64,000 nucleotides of DNA from Bacteroidales bacterium (GTDB lineage Bacteria; Bacteroidota; Bacteroidia; Bacteroidales; P3): the NCBI GenBank assembly GCA_017480245.1, contig JAFVBA010000012.1, forward strand, positions 62,001 to 126,000, read 5' to 3'. How positions within the stretch are numbered: position 1 is the first letter of the stretch; the number at the start of each line of letters is the position of its first letter. This document shows positions 1 to 10,400 of the stretch, piece after piece. A program made the position numbers and the translations under genes. A model generated the notes under the pieces. That model saw only the letters and a program-made list of their open reading frames with translations. It did no database searches and had not been told where the DNA came from.

Positions 1-472
1 TAACAACAATACGGACACACTTAAAGCCGGTTCAATAGTAACTACCTATGCCATGAAACACCTTAGAAACGCTTATGCCAATGTTTTCTTTATCGGACAG
101 AATGGTGGATTTGAAGATGCTACAGATTTAATCAAGCAATTGCAATCTATGGTCAATTACAGTAAATGCGACAAGTACGTTATCATAAGTTTTCATGCTG
201 TCAATAACGTTATGCCAACAGTTGAGAGATTAAAAGGAATGGAAGACTCTTTAGCCTCAGTTTTTGGCAAACACTATTTCAATCTACGGTCATATATGGT
301 TAATAACGGACTGAAAGATGCAGGTATTACTCCGACACAAGCCGATAAAGACTCTATCCTTCACGGACAGGTGCCGCCTTCATTGATGTCGGATAGGGTT
401 CATTTCAATAAAAAGGGATATGAACTTATTGCGAACTCCGTTAAAAAGAAATTTGACGAATTAGGATACTAA
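1..472 (+). CDS. SGNH/GDSL-like hydrolase, C-terminal part (5' end outside window)
   Basis: The reading frame is open from the first bases of the window to the TAA at 470-472, so the gene starts upstream; the ATG at 53 is internal or at best an alternative start. The visible part ends with a DRVHFNKKGYELIAN segment, which matches the D-x-x-H catalytic block V of SGNH hydrolases, placed close to the C-terminus as expected. The Gly-Asp-Ser nucleophile block is not in the window. A full SGNH hydrolase with a comparable DKVHLTVKGYQL block lies at 57.5-58.7 kb, but the two are not near-identical. The substrate (acetylated glycan or lipid) cannot be told. The gene is convergent with the HIT gene, and a palindromic repeat separates them. 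Confidence 0.7.
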   Translation, partial: NNNTDTLKAGSIVTTYAMKHLRNAYANVFFIGQNGGFEDATDLIKQLQSMVNYSKCDKYVIISFHAVNNVMPTVERLKGMEDSLASVFGKHYFNLRSYMVNNGLKDAGITPTQADKDSILHGQVPPSLMSDRVHFNKKGYELIANSVKKKFDELGY

Positions 473-531
473 ATAATAGTAAAACAATTTTAGCAAATTT
501 CTTGCTATAAAACGGCTATCACTTGCTGCAA

Positions 532-594
532 AAATAAAGTGCGTGATTAATTTACTAACCACGCATTTTATTTTGCTAATCACGCACTTTATTT
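532..594. repeat. Palindromic repeat, GTGCGTGATTA subtype (copy 1)
   Basis: Two perfect 18-bp inverted arms, AAATAAAGTGCGTGATTA at 532-549 and its complement at 577-594, enclose a 27-bp spacer that holds a third degenerate arm (CCACGCATTTTATTTT). CTTGCT recurs 21 bp apart just upstream (501 and 522). The element lies between the convergent SGNH and HIT genes. The A-rich left and T-rich right ends would let it work as a two-way intrinsic terminator; that role is inferred. Confidence 0.85.
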
Positions 595-646
595 CAGCAC
601 AATATACATTGAATATAACAAATTATAAATCAACGATATTCAATTA

Positions 647-1039
647 TTACATATTCTTTGCTATATTAGATGCTATTTCTTTGAATTCCTCTTCAGTGAA
701 AGTTATTTTCGCATTTGCAAAATTCAAATCACCTTCTTTTTGCATAGGAACCAAATGTATATGAGCATGACGGACTTCCAAACCGATAACTGCCATTCCC
801 ACCTTAACGCAAGGGTAAGCCTTTTTGATGGCATTGGCAATACGTTTGGCAAAACATATATACTCTTTCAAATCTTCGTCATCTATGTCAAAGATATAGT
901 CCTCTTCTTTCTTAGGAACGACTAATGTGTGTCCTTTTTGCAAAGGAGAAATATCCAAAAAGGCATAAAACTTATCATTTTCCGCAACTTTGTATGACGG
1001 AATCTCACCTGCTATGATTTTTGAGAATAATGATGCCAT
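647..1039 (-). CDS. HIT family (histidine triad) nucleotide-binding protein
   Basis: The 130-residue protein has the standard HIT layout: an N-terminal FSKIIAGEIPSYKV segment, the GHTLVVPKK strand in the middle, and the signature H-x-H-x-H (RHAHIHLVPM) at about residues 90-100. The family binds nucleotides and hydrolyses phosphoramidate or dinucleotide substrates in the cytoplasm; the physiological substrate here is unknown. Length and motif are complete. It lies 4 bp downstream of greA and is almost certainly co-transcribed with it, an arrangement I recall from other Bacteroidota. The ATG at 1037-1039 is the only start that gives the full conserved N-terminus. Confidence 0.93.
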   Translation of the reverse strand: MASLFSKIIAGEIPSYKVAENDKFYAFLDISPLQKGHTLVVPKKEEDYIFDIDDEDLKEYICFAKRIANAIKKAYPCVKVGMAVIGLEVRHAHIHLVPMQKEGDLNFANAKITFTEEEFKEIASNIAKNM

Positions 1040-1043
1040 AATA

Positions 1044-1517
1044 TTAACGTGAAATTTTAGTTATCTTTAATTTCATTACCCCCGCAGGAACTTTAACTTC
1101 GGCAACATCACCAACCTGTTTGCCCAAAAGACCTGCCGCAATAGGAGATGTAACAGATATTTTGCCTTGTTTCAAATCTGCTTCATTCTCCGGCACAATT
1201 TCGTAAGTCATTTTCTTTTTCAATGCAACGTTTTCAAACTCCACTTTGGAAAGAAGTAAAACCTTTGAAGTATCTATCTTACTTTCGTCAAGCAAACGTG
1301 CATTGGCTACCATATCCTGCATTTGTACGATCTTAGCTTCCAAATGCGATTGAGCCTCTTTTGCAGCATCATACTCGGCATTCTCACTCAAATCCCCCTT
1401 TTCCCTTGCCTCTGCAATAGCCGCTGACACCGCAGGGCGCTCTACTGCAATCAAGTGATGAAGTTCGTCTTTTAATTTTTTCAGTCCTTCTGCTGAATAA
1501 TATTTTATTTCTGACAT
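1044..1517 (-). CDS. greA: Transcription elongation factor GreA
   Basis: GreA rescues backtracked RNA polymerase by stimulating cleavage of the nascent transcript. The start chosen is the ATG at 1515-1517 (MSEIKYYSAEGL), giving 157 residues, the family length; the frame stays open for 22 further codons upstream, but those have no counterpart in GreA and run into a hairpin. The N-terminal coiled coil carries the GDLSENAEYDAAKEAQ tip motif with the acidic residues needed for cleavage. The C-terminal FKBP-like domain includes SPIAAGLLGKQVGDVAEVKVPAG. It is the first gene of a two-gene unit with the HIT protein and is separated from the PorV/PorQ-like gene by a terminator-like hairpin. Confidence 0.97.
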   Translation of the reverse strand: MSEIKYYSAEGLKKLKDELHHLIAVERPAVSAAIAEAREKGDLSENAEYDAAKEAQSHLEAKIVQMQDMVANARLLDESKIDTSKVLLLSKVEFENVALKKKMTYEIVPENEADLKQGKISVTSPIAAGLLGKQVGDVAEVKVPAGVMKLKITKISR

Positions 1518-1547
1518 ATCCGCTTTTTTATATTTTAACAAATTAAA

Positions 1548-1582
1548 TGAATAGAAGACTGGTATTTCAAGTCTTCTATTCA
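1548..1582 (-). terminator. Intrinsic terminator-like hairpin after the PorV/PorQ-like gene
   Basis: A perfect 13-bp stem (TGAATAGAAGACT at 1548-1560 with its complement at 1570-1582) encloses a 9-nt loop. In the minus-strand transcript it is followed by a U-rich but interrupted tract. It sits 45 bp after the PorV/PorQ-like stop codon and 31 bp before the greA start, so it could end the upstream operon or attenuate read-through. Confidence 0.7.
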
Positions 1583-1627
1583 ATTTTTGAATATATTTAA
1601 CTATCTGTTATCTATATCACGATTGTT

Positions 1628-2710
1628 TTACAATGTTAATCTGACTCCGACAGTATGAATTCCGCCCATGATTACCGTTGTTCTGTAAGCGTAATCAATA
1701 GAAAGGTCTTTACTGCGTTTATCTCCTTTAGCCTTTACGATTGTTGCATTAACGGTTGCACCGGCTGTAAATCCGTTTGTGAAATTCGTTTTGTCGGTAT
1801 TGGTATATATATCCTTTGTACCGCCACCTTGGTATGTGTAACCACAACGAACCATAAACAAATTCTTAAATGCATATTCTGCTCCCGCAGTATAAAGGTC
1901 TTTAGCAAATGCCATAGATTCGTAATTACCCGCAATTGTCAAACGATGTTCCTTCTCTGCAAACAAAAAGTCGTAAGAAGCACCGATATTCAAACTTGAA
2001 GGCAATTCCCATGACAAAGAACGTTGTTCAAGAGTCATATTGAAATCTGCATCCTGCACTTGCGCCATTGTAGCAAGACCATCACCAGAGAAACTCATGG
2101 AAGGTCCCCAGTTTTTCAATGAGATACCGAATTTAATTTCGTAATCTGCGCCAGTTACATACTGAATACCTGCATCGAATCCAACACCTGTTGCATTAAC
2201 ATTGTCTATTCCTTCATTGATTACTTTCAAAGTAACACCGGCATAAATAGAACTTGAAAACGCTTTAGCAAAAGTAACACCGATATTCATAAGCGTAGGC
2301 TTGAAAGAACCTCCGGTTGGCTCAGGAGAATAAACGGTTGTTCTGTCTATAGAACCGAAGCTCATAGAATTAACAGTCAAACCCAATACTCCGTAATCAC
2401 CTAAATTCTGTGCTAAACCTGCAGACAAGATACCTATATCAGAGTTATTCAAGAAATGAGAATAATTGAAATAGAACTCTGTTCCGGTAGTATGTCCCAA
2501 ACCTGCAGCATTAGTAAATAATGCATCCAATCCAGTACCGTTAGCAGTATTAACGCTTGACCAACCTGCACTTCTTGCCCAAGGATTTATCAAAAGTTCT
2601 CCTGCGCCAGCCGTACCGCGTCTGTCGTCATTACCTGCCTTTATTGTCATATTAGGCAATAGTATCGTCAATAATATGACCAAACTGATTATTTTATGTA
2701 TTTTATTCAT
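1628..2710 (-). CDS. PorV/PorQ family outer-membrane beta-barrel protein
   Basis: The product of about 360 residues has a hydrophobic signal segment (IISLVILLTILLPN) and then the PorV/PorQ (UPF0164) pattern: AGELLINPWARSAG, NPAGL-like NAAGLGHTTGTEFYFNYSHF, and repeated amphipathic strands to the end (VGVRLTL). PorV proteins shuttle T9SS cargo to the attachment machinery at the outer membrane; PorQ is a related accessory barrel. The sequence does not decide between them. The ATG at 2708-2710 (MNKIHK) gives the better signal peptide; an in-frame ATG lies 12 bp upstream. It is the last gene of an operon with a giant T9SS-type cargo and a TonB receptor, which suggests a dedicated partner for that cargo rather than the housekeeping PorV. 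Confidence 0.8.
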   Translation of the reverse strand: MNKIHKIISLVILLTILLPNMTIKAGNDDRRGTAGAGELLINPWARSAGWSSVNTANGTGLDALFTNAAGLGHTTGTEFYFNYSHFLNNSDIGILSAGLAQNLGDYGVLGLTVNSMSFGSIDRTTVYSPEPTGGSFKPTLMNIGVTFAKAFSSSIYAGVTLKVINEGIDNVNATGVGFDAGIQYVTGADYEIKFGISLKNWGPSMSFSGDGLATMAQVQDADFNMTLEQRSLSWELPSSLNIGASYDFLFAEKEHRLTIAGNYESMAFAKDLYTAGAEYAFKNLFMVRCGYTYQGGGTKDIYTNTDKTNFTNGFTAGATVNATIVKAKGDKRSKDLSIDYAYRTTVIMGGIHTVGVRLTL

Positions 2711-2760
2711 AACTTCTATCATTTTTTAAGTTGAACATTAAACTGTTTGGTTAGTAACTA

Positions 2761-5700
2761 TTATTGGAATGAGTTTAAATCCACCGGACGTAAAGCTCCA
2801 AACCATTTAATAAGTTTTTCACCGATACCATCAGCCTTGATATGAATTAAATATACACCTCCTGAAATCTGAAGCCCTCTTTCGTTCTTCAAATCCCAAT
2901 CAATACTTGTTAAAGCTGTACCACCGCCAGATACTAAAGAAGCATCAGGTCCTCTAAGTTTGCGGACAACTGTTCCATCTACGGAATAGATTGTAACATA
3001 ACAAGCAGGAGGAAGATTAGTTATCTTAACTACATTCTCAATCTGATCTCCTTCGTACAAATCAAATGCGAAATATGGATTAGGAACAACCATTATATTA
3101 TCCAATGCACTCTCTGCTATACTTGTAACACCAGTACGTGTTTCAAGGTCTGTTCCGATAGAGAATTCATACATAGGATAATTTGCATTTTGTACTTCCT
3201 CGTCAGATGGCTTGTAATAAGAGTCGTAATTATTATTTGCCCAATACAATTGATAAGGTTTTCTTACTCTTATCTTTACTGTAGCATCCGTAGGAATTAA
3301 TGACGGAGATTTATCTGCGATAGGTTCATTAACACCTTGAGCAAATAACTGTGTCATAGGAGCAGGCATTCCGACCCACATAATAGAAGCAAACAACGTT
3401 TCAACTTCATCTAAAGTCATAATAGAAGTAACACCAGTTACACCGTTAATATCATTGAGTTTCTTCAAAATTGAATGAGCCCAATTACCTTCATCATATC
3501 TTCTTGGTGCAACTTGAACTCCGGCTGCAGAACCGAACTGAGTTCTCATTGTGAATTTGGATGTTCCAATTATATAAACGTAGTGCATTCCACCATAAGA
3601 AGAACCGTTACCTACACTGTAGTAAGAAGGATTCCACATCATATCACGTCCGTTGTACTGACCCAATGAAGAGTTTTCACCGAACATAATATTCAATCTT
3701 TCTCCAGTCTCTACATTTACAGCATATCCAGGGAACCATCCCATACCATAACCGTCATCTTTATTAGCTGCGTCAGATTCAGAATACATTTCATTTCCGT
3801 CTTTATCAACAGAAATATGTTTTCTCAACATAAATTTCTTTGCGCCGTTTTCTGTCATAGTAGTATCTGTTCCCATTTCTATAACAGGGCATCTTGTCCA
3901 TTTAGACTTATCGTTGGTAAATACAATATCAACTGATGCAAGATTATTCAAATCATTATACAATAATGAATTCATCTTTAACGGATCAACCATATCATTG
4001 CTATAACTATCATCGGCAGTCATCAAATATCTGCTTGAGAAAGCAGGATGAGCTGCAGTGAATGAAGTAAGTTTATAAGGAGCCCATGTTCCATAAACGC
4101 AATTTTCAAACTGACTGCTTGGGTCTAAAGCTGCTTTTCCTGTTCCTTTGCCCCAATAATAGTCTGCATTAGGGTCAGTTACCAATGTAGCAGAGTCTCC
4201 TGCTGGTATAGAAGAGCCACTCCTAATCCAGTTAGTAGCAGCAGAAGCATCATTATCTGCAAATCCGTACAACCATGATTGATTTACATCTGCATATTCT
4301 ATGGATGAAGATAAATAAGCACCTGAAGATTTAACTGAATTATTAATATTCTCACCTGAAGTCTCAGAAATATTTATTCTGTTTGCAATAGAATCAACGT
4401 TAGTCAATGATATAGAAATACCCAATGGGAAAATAATCTGTTCATTTACATCTCCAATAGGACGGTCAGAAGAAATTTCATAGATAGCAGAATCTCTACT
4501 GTCCTTATAAAGAGGAGAACCATCAACAGAAGTTATTTGCCATGTACAACTGTCAATAATTGAAGGATTAGTTGCACTTGGTATTAATTTGATATTATAA
4601 TTTCCTTGTTTAACACTCAACGGATCCACTACCTTAATATTAACAGGACCGTAGTTTTCTTCGTATTTAGGATGTTTTATAATATTATTGCTGCCTTGAG
4701 CAAATAAACTGTCTATAGATTCTGATTTCAAATTCAATACCATTCCTCCGTTACCGTTACCTTCTATTCTTATAAGTTCAGGAGAAATTCCATAAGAAGA
4801 TTGAACCAAAGTACCGTTTTGTTCTGCTTCTAACATGTGAGGAATTGCGACAACAGACTCTATACTGCTACCGTCTCCTTTCTTTCTTGAAGGTAGATAA
4901 GGTTCTTTCTGTCCGTCAATCTTTGTTGCGTCTTCTGCATTATAATGTTTGTAATCATTATAAGCATAAGCTATTGCAACATAGTAGTATTTCTTATTAT
5001 TAACAACACGCTTATCAGTAGTTGTTGCAAACTTATCTTCTGTAATACGGAATGAATGTCTAATACCTGAATTTTCACCAGATACCATAGTCTGAGTTAC
5101 AGGATAACCGTCTGTTATAGTAACATTCTTCAATTCAGCAATAGCTGCATTATTTTGTGCAGGGTCATAATTCTCTATATCACACTGAGCAACTAAACGA
5201 GCCTTGCTATTATCATAAATGTCAGCAACAGAAACAGTAGCATCTTTCAATTGGAATATTTGATAACCTTCAAATCTATAGTATCTGTCATATTCATGAG
5301 TAATAGTAGTGTCGGTACCGTCTGCCCTTGTTATAGTTTCAGTCCATTCTCTTGGTATAGTTTGATCCATTGCTCTGAATGATTCATTAACATTGTTACC
5401 AGTTTCATTAGTCAAATAAAGTATAATCTCTCTATCTAACTCCTGAACTACAACATTAGGAGCGTCCGGTCCTTCAAGAACATTGAAGCAATTATCAAAC
5501 AATGCTTGACATTTGTCATCTACCGTACGAAGCAATTCAACAGAAGCCTCTGGACCTCCTGTTACAGCCTGAGCCCAAGGAATACCAACAGTGATATAGT
5601 TAATAGCACCTGGTTTCAAAGTGAAAGGCCCTGCAGATTGCATAAAACGCCTATCTTCTGGTGTATTACCTGCAGTCTGTTCTGTCCAAGGTTTTTTAGA

Positions 5701-7416
5701 ACCTGCAAATTCTTCTTCTCTACCAGATTCTCTTACGCCCCAACCCCATATATCTGAAGTACCAGGGAACATAAAGTCTGCATAAACACCTGCTTCAACA
5801 CCGTCATTATAACCATTTCCTCCGTATAACATTCGAGAGTTATCTTTCCATATACCTCTTAAATAGTTATAATAGTCAGATGCTTTGCTCGGCTCACCAT
5901 TAGATGCTGTGGAATTATTGTAATAAACGAAACGTCTCATACCAAAACGTTCATCATCTACAATACCGTTTCCGAAATTCACACCATTGATAGCACATGC
6001 ATCAACTTCATTCTTTGATTTTGGATACCATGCTCTTTTGTATTTATGAGCATTATCTGTCAATATAATTCTCAAAGAATCACTATCTTTCAATTTTGCC
6101 ATATTAGCAGTATCTGCAAGAGTCAAATTTGCCTGAAGACAATATTGTCCCAATTCTGCTGCGCCATAATTTTCAATGAAAGCTTCTATATCAACTTTAG
6201 GATTATCTCTTCCGTCAGGGTCCATATAAGGTCCTTGGAAAAAGTCAATACCAACAGCTGGAGGATTACCAGAATAGGCACCGGTACCAGGACCGTCTTT
6301 AGCCGTTCCATTATAACAATAACCTAATCCTCTTTCAACATCACAACCAACATAGTCATCTCCTGCAAAACCTAAATCAGGATCTACCCATTGGCTAAAA
6401 TAAGTATTAGTCAAAGTGAATGTTGAACGGTTGATTATCTCGTATGAATAGAAAGTCATATTATTGATTTCATTATTCATAGTGAAAGCAAATGCTTGGG
6501 CACGTATCTCCAAACCGATAGGATTTTCTGAACCGGACTCTGTGTGAGCAGCTCCTTTATCATTGAATATCCACCACAAAGTTTCATCGCCTTTCAAAAC
6601 TTGATCGACCAACAAACCTCCGTATGCAGCTATTTTACCACCTGTTCCGTAGTTTGAATTAGTTGAGTCAGACTCCATTGTAGGAGTAGGTGTATATGGA
6701 CTACCTGCAGGTAACTCGGCCTTTATCTTTGCAGGACAAAGTTTGCCTTCAAAGTCATAGTAAGGATAATCTCCTTGTTCAGGTTCGTACTTTCCATTTT
6801 TATTCCAATCATAGAAAGGTGCAAGGAATTTAGATTGTTTTAAAGAAGTGTTTCCGTTTCCAGGCCAATTCTTTATAACATCCGTAAATGTTTCAGGGTC
6901 ATAAGTTCCGGCAATAGGCTTACCTTCACCATCCTTAGTAAAGGAATTTATAAATGCTTGAACTTCAGCTTTGGTTACTCTGTAAAGTTTATCCCACTCA
7001 TCACAAACGGCTTTATTTACAGAAGCATTACCATCTACAGTTAATGGACCAGGCCAAAAGTCATCTCCGGATTGTCCGAATCTCAAAGCAGCTACACGCA
7101 ACTGTTGATTCTCATCTTGTCCTCCGATCCATAATGCAGCACAATACATTGCAGTACTTGTTCCGTCTTTAGGAACATAGTATTGCGTATTAGCTCCGTC
7201 ATACCACATATTACCTCCTTGATTAATACGGGCGCGGACATTGTTTATACTTAATTCTGCAGATCCCTGTGCTCTTCTACAAGTTACGAGATCTCCGTCT
7301 GCTTTTGTTACTGCTCTTTTAACAACTTTACCTTTATAAGGCAAAGCATCTGCTGACATGCTAACAAAGCATAAACAAAGCACTAATACCGATAATTTAC
7401 AAACAATATGTTTCAT
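2761..7416 (-). CDS. Giant secreted protein with C-terminal T9SS/FlgD-like sorting domain
   Basis: The 1551-residue product begins with a clear signal peptide (MKHIVCKLSVLVLCLCFVSMSADA); this ATG is preferred over one seven codons upstream because it gives a normal n-region and follows GAAAGAG. The mature N-terminus contains NQGGNMWYDGANTQYYVPKD and AALWIGGQD, which I recall from large cargo proteins of Bacteroidota and Ignavibacteria. The middle has fibronectin/Ig-like segments. The end (VVPNPYFAFDLY, VTIYSVDGTVVRKLRG, ISGGVYLIHIKA) is a T9SS type A or FlgD-like domain. It does not stop at the usual basic end but continues about 15 residues (KWFGALRPVDLNSFQ). Its place 13 bp after a TonB receptor and 51 bp before a PorV/PorQ-like gene suggests one surface system. 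Function unknown. Confidence 0.85.
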   Translation of the reverse strand: MKHIVCKLSVLVLCLCFVSMSADALPYKGKVVKRAVTKADGDLVTCRRAQGSAELSINNVRARINQGGNMWYDGANTQYYVPKDGTSTAMYCAALWIGGQDENQQLRVAALRFGQSGDDFWPGPLTVDGNASVNKAVCDEWDKLYRVTKAEVQAFINSFTKDGEGKPIAGTYDPETFTDVIKNWPGNGNTSLKQSKFLAPFYDWNKNGKYEPEQGDYPYYDFEGKLCPAKIKAELPAGSPYTPTPTMESDSTNSNYGTGGKIAAYGGLLVDQVLKGDETLWWIFNDKGAAHTESGSENPIGLEIRAQAFAFTMNNEINNMTFYSYEIINRSTFTLTNTYFSQWVDPDLGFAGDDYVGCDVERGLGYCYNGTAKDGPGTGAYSGNPPAVGIDFFQGPYMDPDGRDNPKVDIEAFIENYGAAELGQYCLQANLTLADTANMAKLKDSDSLRIILTDNAHKYKRAWYPKSKNEVDACAINGVNFGNGIVDDERFGMRRFVYYNNSTASNGEPSKASDYYNYLRGIWKDNSRMLYGGNGYNDGVEAGVYADFMFPGTSDIWGWGVRESGREEEFAGSKKPWTEQTAGNTPEDRRFMQSAGPFTLKPGAINYITVGIPWAQAVTGGPEASVELLRTVDDKCQALFDNCFNVLEGPDAPNVVVQELDREIILYLTNETGNNVNESFRAMDQTIPREWTETITRADGTDTTITHEYDRYYRFEGYQIFQLKDATVSVADIYDNSKARLVAQCDIENYDPAQNNAAIAELKNVTITDGYPVTQTMVSGENSGIRHSFRITEDKFATTTDKRVVNNKKYYYVAIAYAYNDYKHYNAEDATKIDGQKEPYLPSRKKGDGSSIESVVAIPHMLEAEQNGTLVQSSYGISPELIRIEGNGNGGMVLNLKSESIDSLFAQGSNNIIKHPKYEENYGPVNIKVVDPLSVKQGNYNIKLIPSATNPSIIDSCTWQITSVDGSPLYKDSRDSAIYEISSDRPIGDVNEQIIFPLGISISLTNVDSIANRINISETSGENINNSVKSSGAYLSSSIEYADVNQSWLYGFADNDASAATNWIRSGSSIPAGDSATLVTDPNADYYWGKGTGKAALDPSSQFENCVYGTWAPYKLTSFTAAHPAFSSRYLMTADDSYSNDMVDPLKMNSLLYNDLNNLASVDIVFTNDKSKWTRCPVIEMGTDTTMTENGAKKFMLRKHISVDKDGNEMYSESDAANKDDGYGMGWFPGYAVNVETGERLNIMFGENSSLGQYNGRDMMWNPSYYSVGNGSSYGGMHYVYIIGTSKFTMRTQFGSAAGVQVAPRRYDEGNWAHSILKKLNDINGVTGVTSIMTLDEVETLFASIMWVGMPAPMTQLFAQGVNEPIADKSPSLIPTDATVKIRVRKPYQLYWANNNYDSYYKPSDEEVQNANYPMYEFSIGTDLETRTGVTSIAESALDNIMVVPNPYFAFDLYEGDQIENVVKITNLPPACYVTIYSVDGTVVRKLRGPDASLVSGGGTALTSIDWDLKNERGLQISGGVYLIHIKADGIGEKLIKWFGALRPVDLNSFQ

Positions 7417-7450
7417 AACTCTTTCAATATTTCTCATTATTAACTACTCT

Positions 7451-10400
7451 TTAGAAACTATATGAAACTCCTATTTCAAATCTTCTTGGAGAAGCATAGT
7501 TATAAGAACCATTATCCAAATACATGAAATAATAGTTTCTGTATGCCTTTTCATCCAATTGAGTTCTGATTATTGTCTGAGTTTCAGGGTCTGTCAAATA
7601 ACCATTATCGTCAGGGTCTCCTGTTACACCGAAAACTCCCGTAATATTCTTAGTATCAAGAAGGTTATATACAGTACAGAAAACATCTAAATAGGTATTA
7701 CGTTTTCCAACCTTAACTATGAATGTCTTATTAACAGTCATATCCAAACGGAATATCCAAGGCAAACGGGAACCACGGTAACTACCAACTATAGTACTTT
7801 GAGTTTGACTGAAATATCTCGTATAAGGAGCTCCAGATTCTGCCAAACCTGTAATATTAACACCAAAGTTTTGTAACCATTTGATAGTTCTAACTTTGTC
7901 TTCTTCGCCGTTCTTACCCTTAACTATTTTCTGAGTTACAGGTCCATTGTATTTGTCTCCACCAGGGAAACGGAAATCCAAACCTAATTTAAATGCATGA
8001 CGTCTATCATCACTAATAGGGAACATCATCTTAACATTAGGATAACCTGCACGAATCAAAGAAACTATTGTTGATGTAGGCAAACCTGTTGTTCCTTCTG
8101 CATATTGAAGGGTATAGTTAGCATTGATTCTAACATTCTTTGAACGTCTAAGGTCGTATCCAATAGTCAAACCTTTCGTTGTTCTGAAATCTTGGTTATC
8201 ATAAGAATAGTACATAGTAGTAGGGTCAGCACCTGTATATTGAACCAAATTAATAAGGTCTCTTGTCTGTTTATAGTATGCAGAAATTGATAATGCAGAA
8301 CTTTCGGAAAGAACCTGTTGGAAACCTAATTCATAGTTGGTAATCTTTTCAGGTTTCAAATTAGGATTAGTAAGTGCTGCACCATCCATCTTCTCCATAA
8401 ACAAATAACTTGAGTAACTTGCCATCCATGTACCAGAACTTGGTCGGCGGGCAATAATATCATAAGATGCTTTAAACTCAGATTTATCAGATACAGGGAA
8501 TGAGAATGCAATACGAGGCATAGCTACAACTTGCGGTTCATAGTCTTTGAATGCATCTGTACTAATATTTTCAGGCAAACCAGTATCTCTTAAAGCGCCT
8601 TTTCTAAACGGCAACGGTTGTCCTGAAGCACCTTTTACTTTCTGAGGGTCAGAAACAATCTCTCCACTTGCAGCATACCATGTAGAAGCAGAACCTTCTC
8701 CAGAACGGTAACCAGTAATTTGAACACCTAAGAAGTTTTCACTCAAGCTACTATTCAAAGTATTTACATAAACTATAGCATCATTAGGAACACCTTCAGG
8801 AATATCTGTTCTTCCGTTAGCTTTCAAATCTGCAACAGTGTAAGCACTATATAGCAAATAAGGATCTTTCATACCCATTTGATTTCCATCAAATCTATCA
8901 ACACGAACACCTATATTGAAAATCAAATCTCTGAAGTTAAACTGGTCTTGAATATATCCTGCCATATAGATTGGCTGCCAAGCGCCTAATTCTCTTTTTC
9001 CGTTCGTACCGTTAAAATAATCTTGCAAAGAAGTCTTGCCTGATAACTTCTTTCCAGTATAATCATATCCTAAGAAAGAAACAACTGAATTACCTTGATT
9101 ATACAACTCATCTGCAGAAAACATATCCAAAGAAAATGTTGATGGGTCATATTTATCAATATCAATATAGTCAGTTCCGCTTAAATTCATTCTCTGTCTG
9201 AACTCTCTGTCAAAATAAGTCTGAGAACCTTCGTCTATATTTCTTTCGTAAGAAACAACCGGATAATATCCACTATAATCTATTATAGGATTATCCAAAT
9301 TTCTATATAATATATGTTGATTTGCTTCTTGTCTCATTAAAGTCCATAAACTTCCTGCAGCTAAACTATATGACCTATAAATTTGTTGGTCATACTGGAA
9401 TCCTAATTCCAAAGAATGCTTACCAATACCTGCAGTTATCTTTGCCGTAGCATAGATAGACTGTTGCTCTGCTTTAGAAAAAGAAGTAGAAGGAACTCCT
9501 ACATTTGTATACATGCCGTAAATAGAACCAGGAGTATCTCCATTAATCAAACCATTATATGCTCTTATATTAACGTAGTTAATCCAAGCTGATCTATAGT
9601 CAGCAAACATCTCGTCATTATACAATTGATTAGTATAAGCAGCTAAACCAGGATTATCATCTGAAGGTGTAAAATCTACTTGATAATCTAACCAACCATT
9701 CTGTTCATAAACATATTCCTCAAGTCCGTCTCCGTCAATATCCATCTTGGTTAAAGCATAAGTAGGACGTTTATGTGTTACGAATGTTCCTATATGACCA
9801 TATCTAAAGAAGTCATCTTTAAAATTCTTATTATATGTCTCAGAATATTGACGTTGATAAGAACCTAACAAACTAAATACAACATCCTTAATTTTAGAAC
9901 TTCCCTCATTTGAAGATAATCTCTGAGAGAAGTCAGCCATAATCTGAAAACTATTGCTTTTGCTCTCACTATTATTATCATTATTCAACAACATTGAAGC
10001 TAAACTACCATTCTTACCTATACTATATATATATTCTCCATTAATTTTCAATGCTGTTGTTTCTGTAGGTCTGAAATCCAAACCACCCTCTAAATAAACA
10101 GTATTAGACCATAAGTTAGGCTTACGTCCTACTCTCTTAAAATCATCTGCAGTAAGATAAGAAGCCGCATACTGTATAGAACCCGTAGTAGGGTCTAATA
10201 CTAAAGGAGATTGTTCTATTCTTTGACGAACATCATCTTTAGACATAAAATACCATCTATCCTTAGGTCTTCTGTAAGGGTCATGAACGTATGATTCAAA
10301 ACCACTTAAACGGAAACCTAAAATAGTTTTTTCCGAACCAGTTTCACTCGTCTTTGTCCAAACAGGACCGGTCAAATAGAATTCACCTCTATGATAACCA

